A stretch of 64,000 nt of DNA from Dehalococcoidia bacterium (GTDB lineage: Bacteria > Chloroflexota > Dehalococcoidia > Lucifugimonadales > Lucifugimonadaceae): NCBI GenBank assembly GCA_022451965.1, contig JAKUNJ010000005.1, forward strand, positions 110,261-174,260. The letters run 5' to 3'. A program made the translations under genes and the position numbers. Below are positions 6,605-16,992 of this stretch, in pieces. Under the pieces are notes generated by a model that did no database searches, was not told where the DNA came from, and was given only the letters and a program-made list of their open reading frames with translations. Within the stretch, counting starts at the first letter, position 1. Each line of letters opens with the position of its first letter.

Positions 6605-9120
6605 TAACTTCAGAAATATGGTCTAAAGATTCAATGGATGAAAATCTAAGAGAAGTTTACGACATAGGTAGGCATTATGTGGATCAAGTTTATAATAGTC
6701 ATTACTACACATTAGATCACCTAATGCTTGCTCTACTTGATAATAAAAGAGCTGTGGAGATCTTAATGACTGCAATAAATGCACCTGAGGATAGAAAAAA
6801 GAAGTTTTTAGTTTCTTATAAATCTAGAATTGGTCAAAAAATAAAATCTATGGGTAACTATGATCAATTAGATTTTATTCCAAATATAATGAATCCTATT
6901 TATGAATTTTCAATTAAGCAAGCAGAGTTTAACCACATGCAAGAAATATCCGTAGATTTAGTGCTAATGGGTATAGTTCAGGTAGTCAAGAATTATCCAT
7001 ATGAACTTCCATTTGAAACACAAAATCTTATTCTAGGATCTCGCTTGACTGTTGGTAATTTAGCTGCAGCAATTAATGTTGTAAATTCACAAAGACCTGA
7101 TAGTACACATTATAATGATCAAAAAGAATCTGTTAATTTTGACGATGTAAAAAATAGTTCAGAAGAAGATAAGCCTAAATATGAAAATCTAGATAAATAT
7201 TCTATAGATCTTACTGCTTTAGCACGTGAAAATCTTATAGATCCAATAATAGGGAGAGAAAAAGAAATAAAAAGAGTGCAGCAGATTCTTTCAAGAAGAA
7301 CTAAGAATAATCCAGTTGTAATTGGTGATGCAGGTGTAGGTAAAACCGCTATAGCAGAAGGTTTAGCACTAAATATTGTAGGAGGTAATGTGCCAAATTC
7401 TATGAAAGGAAAAAGGCTACTTTCATTACAATTGGGTCAATTATTAGCTGGAACTGGCGTAAGAGGGGAGTTTGAAGAAAGACTTCAATCTATCTTAAAA
7501 GAGATGGAAGAGGCCAAAGGTGAAATCATTCTCTTTATTGATGAGATTCATACTGTTGTTGGAGCTGGTTCTGGTGGTGGTGCTCTTGATGCATCTAATA
7601 TGATGAAACCTGCACTAGCAAGAGGTAAACTCCAAACAATTGGTGCGACAACACCTGATGAATATAGAAAGTATATTGAATCAGATCAGGCGCTTGAGAG
7701 AAGATTTTCTCCAGTTTCTATAAATGAGCCTAATATTTCTGATTCAATTAGTATGCTTGAAGGTCTAAGATCTAAATATGAAAATCATCATGGACTAAAA
7801 ATTTCTGATGAAGCCATAAAATCAGCTGTTATACTTTCTGATAGATACGTTAAGAATAGATTTTTGCCTGATAAGGCAATTGATCTTATGGATGAAGCAT
7901 TATCCAGAGCAAATATTGATAATCCAGATATACCATCACAAATTATTGATTATGATAAACAAATTGAATCTTTCCAAGAAGAAGAGGATTTCCTGTTTTC
8001 AAAAAATGATGATTCGTCAGCAGATGAGATAAGAAAGAAACGAATTTTACTACTAGAAAAGAGGAAAAAAGAATTTGAAAAGTGGAAATTTAATAATCGT
8101 CTTATAGAGATTGTCAAAGCGGAACATGTTGCAAAGATCGTAGCTGATAAAACTGGTATTCCTGTCGATAACTTAGTTGAAAAAGAGGCTAATAAATTAT
8201 TAAAACTAGAAGAAAGGCTTCATGAAAGAGTTATAGGGCAAACTAATGCAGTTGAAAGTATATCAAATGCAATAAGAAGGAGCAGGGCAGGATTACAAGA
8301 TCCCACTAAACCTATTGGTTCTTTCATTTTTTTAGGACCGACAGGCGTAGGAAAAACAGAATTAGCCAAATCACTAGCAGAGTTTTTATTTGATGATGAA
8401 AATAGTATGATTCGAGTTGATATGTCAGAATACAAAGAGAGTTATTCAATGGCAAGATTGATAGGGGCTCCTCCAGGATATGTAGGATATGATGATGCTG
8501 GACAGTTAACTGAATCTGTCAGAAGAAATCCTTACAGTGTTATACTTTTCGATGAGGTAGAAAAAGCACATCAAGATATATTTAATGTGCTCCTTCAAGT
8601 ACTTGATGATGGAAGACTCACAGATGGTCAAGGAAGAACAGTAGATTTTACAAATACAGTGATTATAATGACATCAAATATAGGTACAAATGTTGTAGGT
8701 AAAGAAGCTTTGGGCTTTAATAAAAAATCTGAAAAATCTGAAGAAGAAATATCTGATGCAGTAAATGAAGCCCTAAAATCATACTTCAGACCAGAATTCT
8801 TGAATAGAATTGATGAAATTATTATTTTTGACTCCCTATCTAAAGCTGATTTATATAAGATCGTTGATAAAGTATTTTCTGAATTATCAATTAAATTATC
8901 AAAATTAGGTATAAGAATAACAGCTGGTAGAAAAGTTAAAGATTGGGTCGCCGAAAAAGGATTTGATAAATTTTATGGTGCAAGGCCTTTGAAAAGACTA
9001 CTTCAAAAACAAATAGAAAATAAAATTTCTAAAATGATAATAGCAAAAGAAGTAAAGAATGGAGACACAATTTCTCTCAGACTTAAGGAAGATCAGATAA
9101 TAATATCTAAGAAATTATAA
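6601..9120 (+). CDS. clpC: ClpC-type AAA+ unfoldase, ATP-binding subunit of a Clp protease
   Basis: An 839-residue Hsp100 protein. A divergent Clp N-domain occupies about 1-150. The first AAA+ module has Walker A GDAGVGKTA near 242 and Walker B ILFIDEIH near 310. The middle region (about 455-500) is too short for the ClpB M-domain. The second module has Walker A GPTGVGKTE near 580 and Walker B ILFDEVEKAH near 648. ALGFN near 703-706 lies where ClpA/ClpC/ClpX carry the ClpP-docking loop, so this is a protease partner and not the ClpB disaggregase. It unfolds substrates and feeds them to ClpP. No clpP is in the window. It is co-translated with the HspR-like regulator, suggesting heat-shock control. 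Confidence 0.92.
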   Translation: MITSEIWSKDSMDENLREVYDIGRHYVDQVYNSHYYTLDHLMLALLDNKRAVEILMTAINAPEDRKKKFLVSYKSRIGQKIKSMGNYDQLDFIPNIMNPIYEFSIKQAEFNHMQEISVDLVLMGIVQVVKNYPYELPFETQNLILGSRLTVGNLAAAINVVNSQRPDSTHYNDQKESVNFDDVKNSSEEDKPKYENLDKYSIDLTALARENLIDPIIGREKEIKRVQQILSRRTKNNPVVIGDAGVGKTAIAEGLALNIVGGNVPNSMKGKRLLSLQLGQLLAGTGVRGEFEERLQSILKEMEEAKGEIILFIDEIHTVVGAGSGGGALDASNMMKPALARGKLQTIGATTPDEYRKYIESDQALERRFSPVSINEPNISDSISMLEGLRSKYENHHGLKISDEAIKSAVILSDRYVKNRFLPDKAIDLMDEALSRANIDNPDIPSQIIDYDKQIESFQEEEDFLFSKNDDSSADEIRKKRILLLEKRKKEFEKWKFNNRLIEIVKAEHVAKIVADKTGIPVDNLVEKEANKLLKLEERLHERVIGQTNAVESISNAIRRSRAGLQDPTKPIGSFIFLGPTGVGKTELAKSLAEFLFDDENSMIRVDMSEYKESYSMARLIGAPPGYVGYDDAGQLTESVRRNPYSVILFDEVEKAHQDIFNVLLQVLDDGRLTDGQGRTVDFTNTVIIMTSNIGTNVVGKEALGFNKKSEKSEEEISDAVNEALKSYFRPEFLNRIDEIIIFDSLSKADLYKIVDKVFSELSIKLSKLGIRITAGRKVKDWVAEKGFDKFYGARPLKRLLQKQIENKISKMIIAKEVKNGDTISLRLKEDQIIISKKL

Positions 9121-9126
9121 AAATAT

Positions 9127-10278
9127 ATGAAACCTTCAAAAAAAATATTAGCGATAATTCTTGCTGCTGGTCAGTCTAAGAGATTTAAGAGTAACAAACT
9201 TTTTTTTGAAATAGATGGTAAACCTGTACTTCAAAGAACTATTGAAAATATTAATGGTGTAGATGAAATTATGTCAATTTTGATTGTTGGTAATAAACAA
9301 AATAAATCCGATATTAAAAGTTTATTAGATCAAATAAAATCAAAAAAGCAGGTGTACTCTATTTCAGGTGGAAATTCTAGAGCAGATTCTCTAGTATGTG
9401 CTATTAATTTTATTAATGAAAATAAACTTAAATTTGACTTTTTAGTTATTCATGATGGAGCTAGGCCTTTTGCTAAAAAAGAAATTTTTAATGAAGGACT
9501 GAGATATATAAATGATTATGATTCGGTAATATTTGGACTAACACCAACAGATACTATAAAAAAAATTACCGATGATAATTTTGTTGAAAAAACTCTTATT
9601 AGAGACAAATTAATAAATGTTCAAACTCCTCAATTTTTCAAGGATAAAGTTCTTATAGAAAGCATTAAATTCAATCAAGACTTGAATTTGGTTACAGATG
9701 ATTCTTCTTTTTTAGATGATACAAAATACAAGGTAAAAGTATTACCTGGGGATATAAATAATATAAAAATTACAACTCAAAATGATGTAATGAACTCTAC
9801 TTTTTATGGTATTGGATATGATTTGCATAAACTTATCCCTTTTGAAAAATTGAGACTTGGAGGTATAGACATAGATTTTCCTTTCAAGCTAGAAGGTCAT
9901 TCTGATGGAGATGTATTAATTCATTCCATAATTGATTCTTTACTAGGTGCATGCAATCTAGGAGATATAGGAAAGTTCTATCCTTCAACTAAAAAAGAAC
10001 TTAAGAACATAGACTCTACTCAAATGCTAGCTGAGATTTCAGATTTTGTTTATAAGAAAGGTTTTGAGCTTATATATTTGGATGTAACAGTTATTGCTCA
10101 GAAGCCTAGAATATCAAATTACACAGAGAAAATGAAAATAAGCCTTTCTAATATTCTTAATATTAGTGTAAATAATATAAATATTAAAAGTACTAGTACA
10201 GATAATATGGGTATAATTGGATCTGAAAAAGCAATTGCAAGTCAAACAATAGCAACTATCAAGAAAAATTATAAATAA
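9127..10278 (+). CDS. ispDF: Bifunctional IspD/IspF (MEP cytidylyltransferase and MECDP synthase)
   Basis: A 383-residue fusion of two steps of the methylerythritol phosphate pathway. The IspD half (about 1-225) has the nucleotide-binding motif ILAAGQSKRF at the N-terminus, HDGARPF and VQTPQFF. It couples CTP to methylerythritol 4-phosphate. The IspF half starts near 227 with GIGYDLHKL, whose Asp and His bind zinc, followed by GHSDGDVLIHSIIDSLLG. It cyclises the product after IspE acts. IspDF fusions are known in several phyla. The gene lies 6 bases after clpC and 3 before cysS. It supplies the isopentenyl diphosphate used by the prenyl synthase about 3 kb away. Confidence 0.95.
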   Translation: MKPSKKILAIILAAGQSKRFKSNKLFFEIDGKPVLQRTIENINGVDEIMSILIVGNKQNKSDIKSLLDQIKSKKQVYSISGGNSRADSLVCAINFINENKLKFDFLVIHDGARPFAKKEIFNEGLRYINDYDSVIFGLTPTDTIKKITDDNFVEKTLIRDKLINVQTPQFFKDKVLIESIKFNQDLNLVTDDSSFLDDTKYKVKVLPGDINNIKITTQNDVMNSTFYGIGYDLHKLIPFEKLRLGGIDIDFPFKLEGHSDGDVLIHSIIDSLLGACNLGDIGKFYPSTKKELKNIDSTQMLAEISDFVYKKGFELIYLDVTVIAQKPRISNYTEKMKISLSNILNISVNNINIKSTSTDNMGIIGSEKAIASQTIATIKKNYK

Positions 10279-10281
10279 TTT

Positions 10282-11616
10282 ATGTTTTTGTATAATTCAC
10301 TTACTAGAAAAAAAGAAAAACTAATAAAAAAAAATGTAAAAATGTATGTTTGTGGAGTTACTGTATATGACAGACCTCATCTAGGCCATGCCTTATCTAC
10401 TGTTACATTTGATGTTCTACACAGATACCTAGAATATAAAGGATATAAGGTAACTAGGGTTCAAAATTTTACAGATGTTGATGACAAAATAATTAATAAA
10501 TCTAAAGAATTAAGTATAACTGCCCAAGAAGTTGCTGATAGATATATTGAAACTTTTTTTGAAGATATGGATGCATTAGGAGTCAGAAGAGCTGATGTTC
10601 ATCCACGAGCAACAGAAGATATGAATGAAATAATTGAACTTATATCTTCCTTAATAGATAAAAAAGCAGCATATAGTTCTAATGGTAGTGTTTATTTTGA
10701 TGTTTCTTTTGCATCCGACTATGGTAAATTATCCGGACGTAATATTGAAGAAGAGATTGACGGAACAAGAATTGAAAATGATCCTGATAAAAAAAATGTA
10801 GAAGATTTTGCTCTCTGGAAAAAGGCTCCAGCTAGTGAGCCTCATTGGAAAAGTCCTTGGGGAATCGGTAGGCCAGGTTGGCATATTGAATGTTCAGCAA
10901 TGGCAAAAAAACACTTAGGAGATACTATAGATATTCATGGGGGAGGTTTAGATTTGGTTTTTCCTCATCATGAAAATGAAATTGTTCAGAGTGAGTCTGC
11001 ATCAGGGCTAAAACCTTTTTCAAAAATATGGGTTCATAATGGATTACTAAAGAGATCAGGTGATGAAAAAATGAGTAAATCTCTTGGAAACTCATTTGAT
11101 GTTAGGGATGCTCTAGGCCAATATTCTGGTAATTCTATAAGACTTTGGATTTTACAAAGTCATTACAGGCAACCCAGTACTCTAGATGATGATTCATTAT
11201 TAATTGCCCAAAAATCATATCAAAGAATAGAAAGAGCATTATTATTAGATGGATCAAAAGGTTTTAATTCTAAAAATTTTTTGAATGAATTTGAATCCTC
11301 AATGGATGATGATTTGGGAACACCTTCTGCAATAGCAACAATTTTTAATTTGGTTCATGAAATTAACGTTTGTAATTCAAAAAAACAAGGTATTTATGAG
11401 GGAGTAATTTTGCTAAAAAAAATGTTAGATATTTTAGGATTTGATACCAAAACAAATCATATTGAAGATGAAGAAATAAATAAATTATTAGAAAAAAGAA
11501 ACAAATACAGAGACGAAAAAAATTATCAAGAAGCAGACAAAATAAGAGATTATCTATTAGAAATGGATGTTGAAATTTTAGATTCTAGAGAAGGCTCATC
11601 TTATAGAAAAATCTAA
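10282..11616 (+). CDS. cysS: Cysteinyl-tRNA synthetase
   Basis: A 444-residue class I synthetase. The HIGH motif appears as PHLGHA near residue 33 and the KMSKS motif as KMSKSLGNS near 268. Zinc ligands include the Cys in YVCGVTVYD, the Cys in GWHIECSAMA, and FPHHENEI. It charges tRNA-Cys in the cytosol. At 444 residues it is slightly shorter than the E. coli enzyme, trimmed in the C-terminal anticodon-binding region. The order ispD/ispF-cysS is common in bacteria. The 3' end overlaps the convergent secG by 4 bases. Confidence 0.96.
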   Translation: MFLYNSLTRKKEKLIKKNVKMYVCGVTVYDRPHLGHALSTVTFDVLHRYLEYKGYKVTRVQNFTDVDDKIINKSKELSITAQEVADRYIETFFEDMDALGVRRADVHPRATEDMNEIIELISSLIDKKAAYSSNGSVYFDVSFASDYGKLSGRNIEEEIDGTRIENDPDKKNVEDFALWKKAPASEPHWKSPWGIGRPGWHIECSAMAKKHLGDTIDIHGGGLDLVFPHHENEIVQSESASGLKPFSKIWVHNGLLKRSGDEKMSKSLGNSFDVRDALGQYSGNSIRLWILQSHYRQPSTLDDDSLLIAQKSYQRIERALLLDGSKGFNSKNFLNEFESSMDDDLGTPSAIATIFNLVHEINVCNSKKQGIYEGVILLKKMLDILGFDTKTNHIEDEEINKLLEKRNKYRDEKNYQEADKIRDYLLEMDVEILDSREGSSYRKI

Positions 11617-11825
11617 AATCTAACATTCAAAACTGCAATTCCTACAAATACTATTATAAGAAGGATTGTAAGCCGAAATAATATTTGCTCAATTCCTCTC
11701 CTTGATCTGAATGAGCCGTCGGATTGACCGAACAAACCTGCTGAACTCCCTCTCGTTTGAAGTAAAATCACAATTACAATAATAACTGCAAAAACCATCA
11801 TTAGTATTGAAAATATTAGGTCCAA
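11613..11825 (-). CDS. secG: Preprotein translocase subunit SecG
   Basis: A 70-residue membrane protein with two hydrophobic helices (about 3-23 and 47-67) flanking the conserved loop LLQTRGSSAGLFGQSDGSFRSRRG. This loop with its Ser-Ala-Gly-Leu-Phe-Gly core is diagnostic of SecG, which assists SecYE protein translocation. The start is a TTG at 11825, with GGATG-type ribosome binding 6-10 bases upstream. It lies 9 bases after gatB on the same strand and probably shares its transcript. Confidence 0.93.
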   Translation of the reverse strand: MDLIFSILMMVFAVIIVIVILLQTRGSSAGLFGQSDGSFRSRRGIEQILFRLTILLIIVFVGIAVLNVRF

Positions 11826-11834
11826 ATTACATCC

Positions 11835-13298
11835 TTATTGTTTTTTTTGTTCTAAATTTTTTGATATCAATTCCATTGAAATTTTAGGATCAGCTTGTCC
11901 CTTTGTTTCTTTCATTACTTGTCCTAGAATAAACTTTTTAGACTGTTCTTTACCTGCTAAAAAGTCTTCTACAGCTTTCGGATTATTTTCAATTATATTA
12001 TTAATTTTATCTTCTAGCTCATTTGAGTTAGATATTATTCCTAAATTTTGGTTAGAAATAATATCTTCAGCTTTTTTTCCAGTATTCCACATTTCTTCAA
12101 ATACTGACTTAAGGATTTTATTATTTATAGTATTTTTATTATAAATATCAATCAATTTTGATAAATCTTTGGGTTCGAATTTTATATTTTTAAATGTTAT
12201 ATCTGTATCTAGATTTAATAACCTATTAAATTCTCCATTCATAATATTTGCAATATATTTTATTGTTTCATTATTATAAAATTTCTTAGAAATGTTACTA
12301 ATTGTTTCTTCAAAAAAATTAGAAAAATTTATTTCATCGCTAAGTAATTTTGCATCATAATCACTTAACTCAAATACTTTAATGTACTTTTCTTTCCTTT
12401 TTTCAGGAAGAACAGGTAATTTTTCTCTTATGTTATTAATCCAGTTATCCGTTAATCGTAGCGGGGGGATATCGGGCTCTGGGAAATATCTATAATCATT
12501 AGATTCTTCTTTTGTTCTTTGAGATATTGTGATAGATTTTTCTTCAATCCAACCTCTTGTTTCTTGGATAATGGATTCTTTATTTTTTATACATTCTATT
12601 TGTCTATTTATTTCATAATTAATTGCTTCGGCAACTGCTGAAATTCTGTTCATATTCTTGATTTCTACTTTTGTTCCAAGAATTTCAGAGCCTTTTTCTC
12701 TAATACTTATATTTGCATCACACCTAAATGATCCCTCTTCCATATTTGCAGAACCTACCTCTATATATCTAATTATCTGCTGAAGTTTCTCAATGTATTC
12801 GATTACTTCTTTGGAAGAACTTAAGTCAGGTTCAGTAACAATTTCCATCAATGGAGTTCCAGATCTATTGATATCTAATAAACTATAATTTTCATTTTTT
12901 GAGTTAATATGGGTCAATTTTGCAACATCTTCTTCCATGTGAACTCTATTAATTCTAATTTTCTTATGATTTGAAAGTAATAGACTACCTTCTGTACATA
13001 TTGGTTGATCAAACTGAGAAATTTGATAACCTTTCATTAAATCTGGATAAAAATATTGTTTTCTATCAAATTTGGTAAATTTTGAGATATGGCAATCTAG
13101 TGCTAGTCCAATTTTTACTGCACTTTCAATTGCTTTTTTATTGACAACCGGCAAAGCACCAGGTAATCCCATAGAAGTAGGGTCTACTAAAGTATTCGGT
13201 TCAGAATTTTGATACTTAGCACTTGACATGCTAAACATCTTAGAATTTGTATTTAGTTGAACGTGAGTCTCTAAGCCAATAACTGCTTCGTATTCCAT
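11835..13298 (-). CDS. gatB: Asp/Glu-tRNA(Asn/Gln) amidotransferase subunit B
   Basis: A 487-residue GatB. It opens with YEAVIGLETHVQLNT and contains CDCH-equivalent and catalytic stretches, including KFDRKQYFYPDLMKGYQISQF, GSFRCDANIS and NDYRYFPEPDIPPL. The C-terminal YqeY-like domain ends with FILGQVMKETKGQADP. Together with GatA and GatC it converts Glu-tRNA(Gln) or Asp-tRNA(Asn) to the amide form. gatA and gatC are not in the window. It diverges from sufB across 108 bases. Confidence 0.96.
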   Translation of the reverse strand: MEYEAVIGLETHVQLNTNSKMFSMSSAKYQNSEPNTLVDPTSMGLPGALPVVNKKAIESAVKIGLALDCHISKFTKFDRKQYFYPDLMKGYQISQFDQPICTEGSLLLSNHKKIRINRVHMEEDVAKLTHINSKNENYSLLDINRSGTPLMEIVTEPDLSSSKEVIEYIEKLQQIIRYIEVGSANMEEGSFRCDANISIREKGSEILGTKVEIKNMNRISAVAEAINYEINRQIECIKNKESIIQETRGWIEEKSITISQRTKEESNDYRYFPEPDIPPLRLTDNWINNIREKLPVLPEKRKEKYIKVFELSDYDAKLLSDEINFSNFFEETISNISKKFYNNETIKYIANIMNGEFNRLLNLDTDITFKNIKFEPKDLSKLIDIYNKNTINNKILKSVFEEMWNTGKKAEDIISNQNLGIISNSNELEDKINNIIENNPKAVEDFLAGKEQSKKFILGQVMKETKGQADPKISMELISKNLEQKKQ

Positions 13299-13348
13299 AA
13301 TAAATTTTGAAAGATAATATTTAGTCTAAGAAATCATTTTATATTAGT

Positions 13349-13366
13349 TATTATAAGATTATAATA
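13349..13366 (+). promoter_or_regulatory. Candidate suf promoter element with palindrome, in the gatB/sufB divergent region
   Basis: A perfect 8-bp inverted repeat, TATTATAA-GA-TTATAATA, contains a consensus -10 hexamer TATAAT (13360-13365) facing sufB. No convincing -35 box is seen. The palindrome overlapping a -10 could be an operator for an iron or redox regulator, but the base composition makes chance palindromes likely. The sufB ribosome site CAGGAG follows just before the ATG at 13407. Confidence 0.3.
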
Positions 13367-13406
13367 GTAATAGGTAGATAAAAAAATATTTCAGGAGTAA
13401 CTATTT

Positions 13407-14870
13407 ATGCCTACACCAGACAGTATATCAAGAGAAACAGATCTCTCAGGAATGGAATACAAATGGGGATTTACAACTGATGTTGATACAGAACTCGCAC
13501 CCAAAGGTATTAATGAATCGATAGTTGAGCTTATATCAACAAAAAAAGGAGAGCCACAATGGATGCTTGATTGGAGAATGAGAGCATACAAACATTGGGA
13601 AAAAATACATAAACAACAAAAAGAGCCAACTTGGGCTAAAGTAAATTATCCTCCAATAGATTATCAAGATATATACTATTATGCAGCTCCAAAATCTATG
13701 ACTGAAACGCCCAAATCATTAGATGATGTAGATCCTGAAATGCTAGAAACTTTTGATAAATTAGGTATCCCTATTAATGAAAGAGAAAAACTTGCCGGTG
13801 TAGCAGTTGACGCAGTTTTTGATTCGGTTTCAGTTGCTAATACTTTAGATGATCAACTGAAAGATATGGGAATAATTTTTTGTTCTTTCAATGATGCAGT
13901 AAAGAACCATCCTGATTTGGTGAAAAAGTATATAGGATCTGTTGTACCATATTCTGATAATTTCTTTTCATCACTAAACTCAGCTGTATTTTCAGATGGA
14001 TCATTTGCATATATTCCCCCTGGAGTAAGGTGTCCCGTAGAATTAATGACTTACTTTAGAATTAATACTGAGGGATCTGGTCAGTTTGAAAGAACATTGA
14101 TAATTGCTGATGAAAATGCTTATGTCTCATATCTTGAAGGTTGTACTGCTCCTTTTAGAAAAACTTCACAACTACATGCTGCAGTTGTTGAATTAGTGGC
14201 TCTAGAAAATTCAGAAATTAAATATTCAACTGTTCAAAATTGGTTTCCCGGAACTAAAGAAGGAGAAGGAGGAGTATATAATTTTGTAACAAAAAGGGGT
14301 AAAGCTAGTAAAAATTCAAAAATATCTTGGACTCAAGTAGAGACTGGATCTGCCATAACCTGGAAATATCCGTCTGTAATATTACAAGGTGATAATTCAA
14401 CGGGAGAATTTTATTCAGTTGCTTTAGCAAATAATCACCAGCAAGCAGATACAGGAACAAAGATGATTCATATTGGTAAAAATACTAAATCTACAGTAGT
14501 ATCCAAAGGTATATCAGCAGGAAAAGGTCAAAATACTTATAGAGGGCAAATAAAAATAATGCCCTCAGCAGACGGAGCTATGAATCATACTCAATGTGAT
14601 TCTCTCTTAATTGGTGATAAATGTGGAGCACATACTGTTCCATATATTGAAGTTAAGAATTCTTCTGCTAGATTAGAGCATGAAGCATCCACCTCAAAAG
14701 TATCAGAGGATCAATTGTTTTATTTGATGTCAAGAGGATTGTCTGAAGAAGAGGCTAATCATATGATTATCACAGGTTGGAGTAAAGATGTTATTAAGGA
14801 ACTACCTTTTGAATTTTCGCTTGAAGCTTCTCAATTGCTTAAAGTTAGTCTTGAAGGCGCAGTGGGATAA
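13407..14870 (+). CDS. sufB: Fe-S cluster assembly scaffold subunit SufB
   Basis: A 487-residue SufB. Typical stretches include [13 protein letters not shown] near 52, [21 protein letters not shown] near 185, [19 protein letters not shown] near 205, YLEGCTAP near 245, and the C-terminal [22 protein letters not shown]. It forms the SufBCD scaffold on which Fe-S clusters are built. A CAGGAG ribosome site sits 8 bases before the ATG. It is the first gene of sufBCD-sufU. A small hairpin (14874-14887) follows its stop before sufC. Confidence 0.97.
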   Translation: MPTPDSISRETDLSGMEYKWGFTTDVDTELAPKGINESIVELISTKKGEPQWMLDWRMRAYKHWEKIHKQQKEPTWAKVNYPPIDYQDIYYYAAPKSMTETPKSLDDVDPEMLETFDKLGIPINEREKLAGVAVDAVFDSVSVANTLDDQLKDMGIIFCSFNDAVKNHPDLVKKYIGSVVPYSDNFFSSLNSAVFSDGSFAYIPPGVRCPVELMTYFRINTEGSGQFERTLIIADENAYVSYLEGCTAPFRKTSQLHAAVVELVALENSEIKYSTVQNWFPGTKEGEGGVYNFVTKRGKASKNSKISWTQVETGSAITWKYPSVILQGDNSTGEFYSVALANNHQQADTGTKMIHIGKNTKSTVVSKGISAGKGQNTYRGQIKIMPSADGAMNHTQCDSLLIGDKCGAHTVPYIEVKNSSARLEHEASTSKVSEDQLFYLMSRGLSEEEANHMIITGWSKDVIKELPFEFSLEASQLLKVSLEGAVG

Positions 14871-14920
14871 AAATTTGGCGAGCCAAAAACTAAAAATACT
14901 TTTGAATTGGAGATAATAAT

Positions 14921-15679
14921 TTGTTAAAAATCAGTAACTTAAAAGCAAAAGTCATCGATAATGATGAGATGATATTGAATGGTATAAATCTTGAGGTTAA
15001 CGAAGGTGAGATTCATGCCATAATGGGGCCAAATGGTTCTGGGAAAAGTACATTAGCTAACGTATTAGCAGGAAGACCAGATTATGAAATAACTAATGGA
15101 GATATACATTTCAATACACAATTAATCAATGATTTACCTCCTGACGAGAGATCTCATCTAGGAATGTTTCTAGCGTTCCAATATCCATCGGAAATTCCAG
15201 GAGTGAGGTCCTTCCAAATGCTGAAGTCATCTCTAGACGCAAAAAAAGATTATCATAATGAAAAAAAATTATCAGTAAGGGAATTCTCTAAACTCTACGA
15301 TCAAAAAGTTAAAGACTTGGGTATTGATGTTGATCTAACTAAAAGATCCTTAAACTTTGGTTTCTCAGGTGGTGAAAAGAAAAAAAATGAGATTCTTCAA
15401 TTATCTGTTTTAGAACCTAGTCTGGCTATACTTGATGAAACTGACTCAGGATTAGATGTTGATGCTTTGAGAGAAGTTTCTGAGGGGGTTAATGCTCTTA
15501 AATCTTCTAACAGGTCTTTCATAATAGTTACTCACTATCAAAGAATATTAAATTATATAGAACCTGATTTTGTTCACATTTTAGTTGATGGCTCTATAGT
15601 CAAGTCAGGAGATAAGAATTTAGCTTTAGATATTGAAAATAATGGATATGAAAAAATTATATCAGGGATAGAAAAATAA
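14921..15679 (+). CDS. sufC: SufBCD ATPase subunit SufC
   Basis: A 252-residue ABC ATPase. Walker A is GPNGSGKST at 36-44. The Q-loop region reads FLAFQYPSEIPGV. The signature is NFGFSGGEKKKNEI, and Walker B is LAILDETDSGLDVD. The GEKKKNEI form of the signature is specific to SufC. It powers conformational change of the SufB/SufD scaffold in the cytosol and has no membrane partner. The start is TTG at 14921, with GGAG at 14909-14912. It is followed 2 bases later by sufD. Confidence 0.97.
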   Translation: MLKISNLKAKVIDNDEMILNGINLEVNEGEIHAIMGPNGSGKSTLANVLAGRPDYEITNGDIHFNTQLINDLPPDERSHLGMFLAFQYPSEIPGVRSFQMLKSSLDAKKDYHNEKKLSVREFSKLYDQKVKDLGIDVDLTKRSLNFGFSGGEKKKNEILQLSVLEPSLAILDETDSGLDVDALREVSEGVNALKSSNRSFIIVTHYQRILNYIEPDFVHILVDGSIVKSGDKNLALDIENNGYEKIISGIEK

Positions 15680-15681
15680 TA

Positions 15682-16989
15682 ATGACAACAAAAGATTTTA
15701 TCAGAAGTGCAAATAATATATTTGAACAAAATGAAATATCAAATATGCAAATAAATGAGCTTAAAAAAGATGGCTGGAAGAATTTTAGTGATTTTGGTAT
15801 GCCTCCCAACAAACATACAGAAGAATTGTGGAAATATACAAATTTTTCAAAACTTCAAAATCTTAACTTTTCTAAACCATCTAAATCAACTTTTGATTTA
15901 TCAAATAATCTTAACGATTTGATAAATTTATCTTCAAATAATATATACATTGTTAATGGTTTCTATGATTCAGAAAAATCTAATTTTTCAAAAAATATTA
16001 TTATTGAGAATGAGAAAAATATTAATAAATTAGATTATTTAGTTTCTCACATGGGTACAATAGCAAAGAATGAAGAAAACGAAATGCTTGCCTTAAATTC
16101 CTCTCTTATGAGTGATCCTATATTTATTTCATTAAAAAATAATTCAACTGAAATTAGTACAAATATTTTTATCATATCTACTGATGATAAAATTACCTTT
16201 TCTTCTACTCCAAGACTTTTTATTGAAGCATCAGAAAATTCAAATTATGTAATAAATGAAATTCATATAAATCTATCCTCTGAAAAAAATCAAACTTTAG
16301 AAATTCCAGTTTTAGAGTATTTGCTTCAAAAGAATTCTGAAATTAATCACAAAAGAATTCAACTATCTTCTGAAAGTTCATATTTTTTTAATTTCGATAG
16401 AGTACAGCAAAATGAAAACTCAAAATTTAATTCGGTTTCATTTTCAACTTCAGGTGAGTTATCAAGATTTGATATTCACACTGATTTAATTGGAGAAAAT
16501 TCAGAGTGTTCATTCCATGGATTATATATAACTGATAAAAATCAGCATCAAGAAAATGAAATATCAACAACTCATTCAGTAGGTAGATGTTCAAGTGATC
16601 AAATGTTCAAAGGTATTTTAGCAGGAAAATCAAGAGCTGTTTTCAGTGGTAAGGTTCTAGTTAAGCAAGATGCCCAAAAAACTAAAGCTTTTCAAAAAGA
16701 CTTAAACTTTCTATTATCTGAGGAGGCAGAAGTGGATACTAAGCCAAGCTTAGAAATTTACGCAGATGATGTTGAATGTAGTCATGGAGCTACGGCAGGT
16801 AATATGGATAAAAGTATGCTATTTTATCTAGAGAGTAGGGGTATCAATAAAGATGAAGCAATGTCCATGCTCATTAAGGGATTTGCTCAAGAAATCATTG
16901 ATGAATTTGATGATATAAATATTATTTCTATCTTGGAAAGCATATTAGAAAATAAAATTAATATTCTAGATATTCAAGGAGTTATGTAA
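15682..16989 (+). CDS. sufD: Fe-S cluster assembly subunit SufD
   Basis: A 435-residue SufD. The N-terminal region is poorly conserved and Asn/Ser-rich. The C-terminal core carries GKVLVKQDAQKTKAFQ, LLSEEAEVDTKPSLEIYADDVECSHGATAG and DEAMSMLIKGFA. The His in CSHGAT matches the conserved cluster-assembly histidine of SufD. It dimerises with SufB and binds SufC. It begins 2 bases after sufC and ends 3 bases before sufU, so the genes are tightly coupled. Confidence 0.94.
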   Translation: MTTKDFIRSANNIFEQNEISNMQINELKKDGWKNFSDFGMPPNKHTEELWKYTNFSKLQNLNFSKPSKSTFDLSNNLNDLINLSSNNIYIVNGFYDSEKSNFSKNIIIENEKNINKLDYLVSHMGTIAKNEENEMLALNSSLMSDPIFISLKNNSTEISTNIFIISTDDKITFSSTPRLFIEASENSNYVINEIHINLSSEKNQTLEIPVLEYLLQKNSEINHKRIQLSSESSYFFNFDRVQQNENSKFNSVSFSTSGELSRFDIHTDLIGENSECSFHGLYITDKNQHQENEISTTHSVGRCSSDQMFKGILAGKSRAVFSGKVLVKQDAQKTKAFQKDLNFLLSEEAEVDTKPSLEIYADDVECSHGATAGNMDKSMLFYLESRGINKDEAMSMLIKGFAQEIIDEFDDINIISILESILENKINILDIQGVM

Positions 16990-16992
16990 AAA

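Noticed and set aside
14874..14887. Terminator between sufB and sufC
   Set aside because: TTTGGCGAGCCAAA is a 5-6 bp stem with a tiny loop and no T-run, and sufC must be expressed with sufB. It may only stabilise mRNA.
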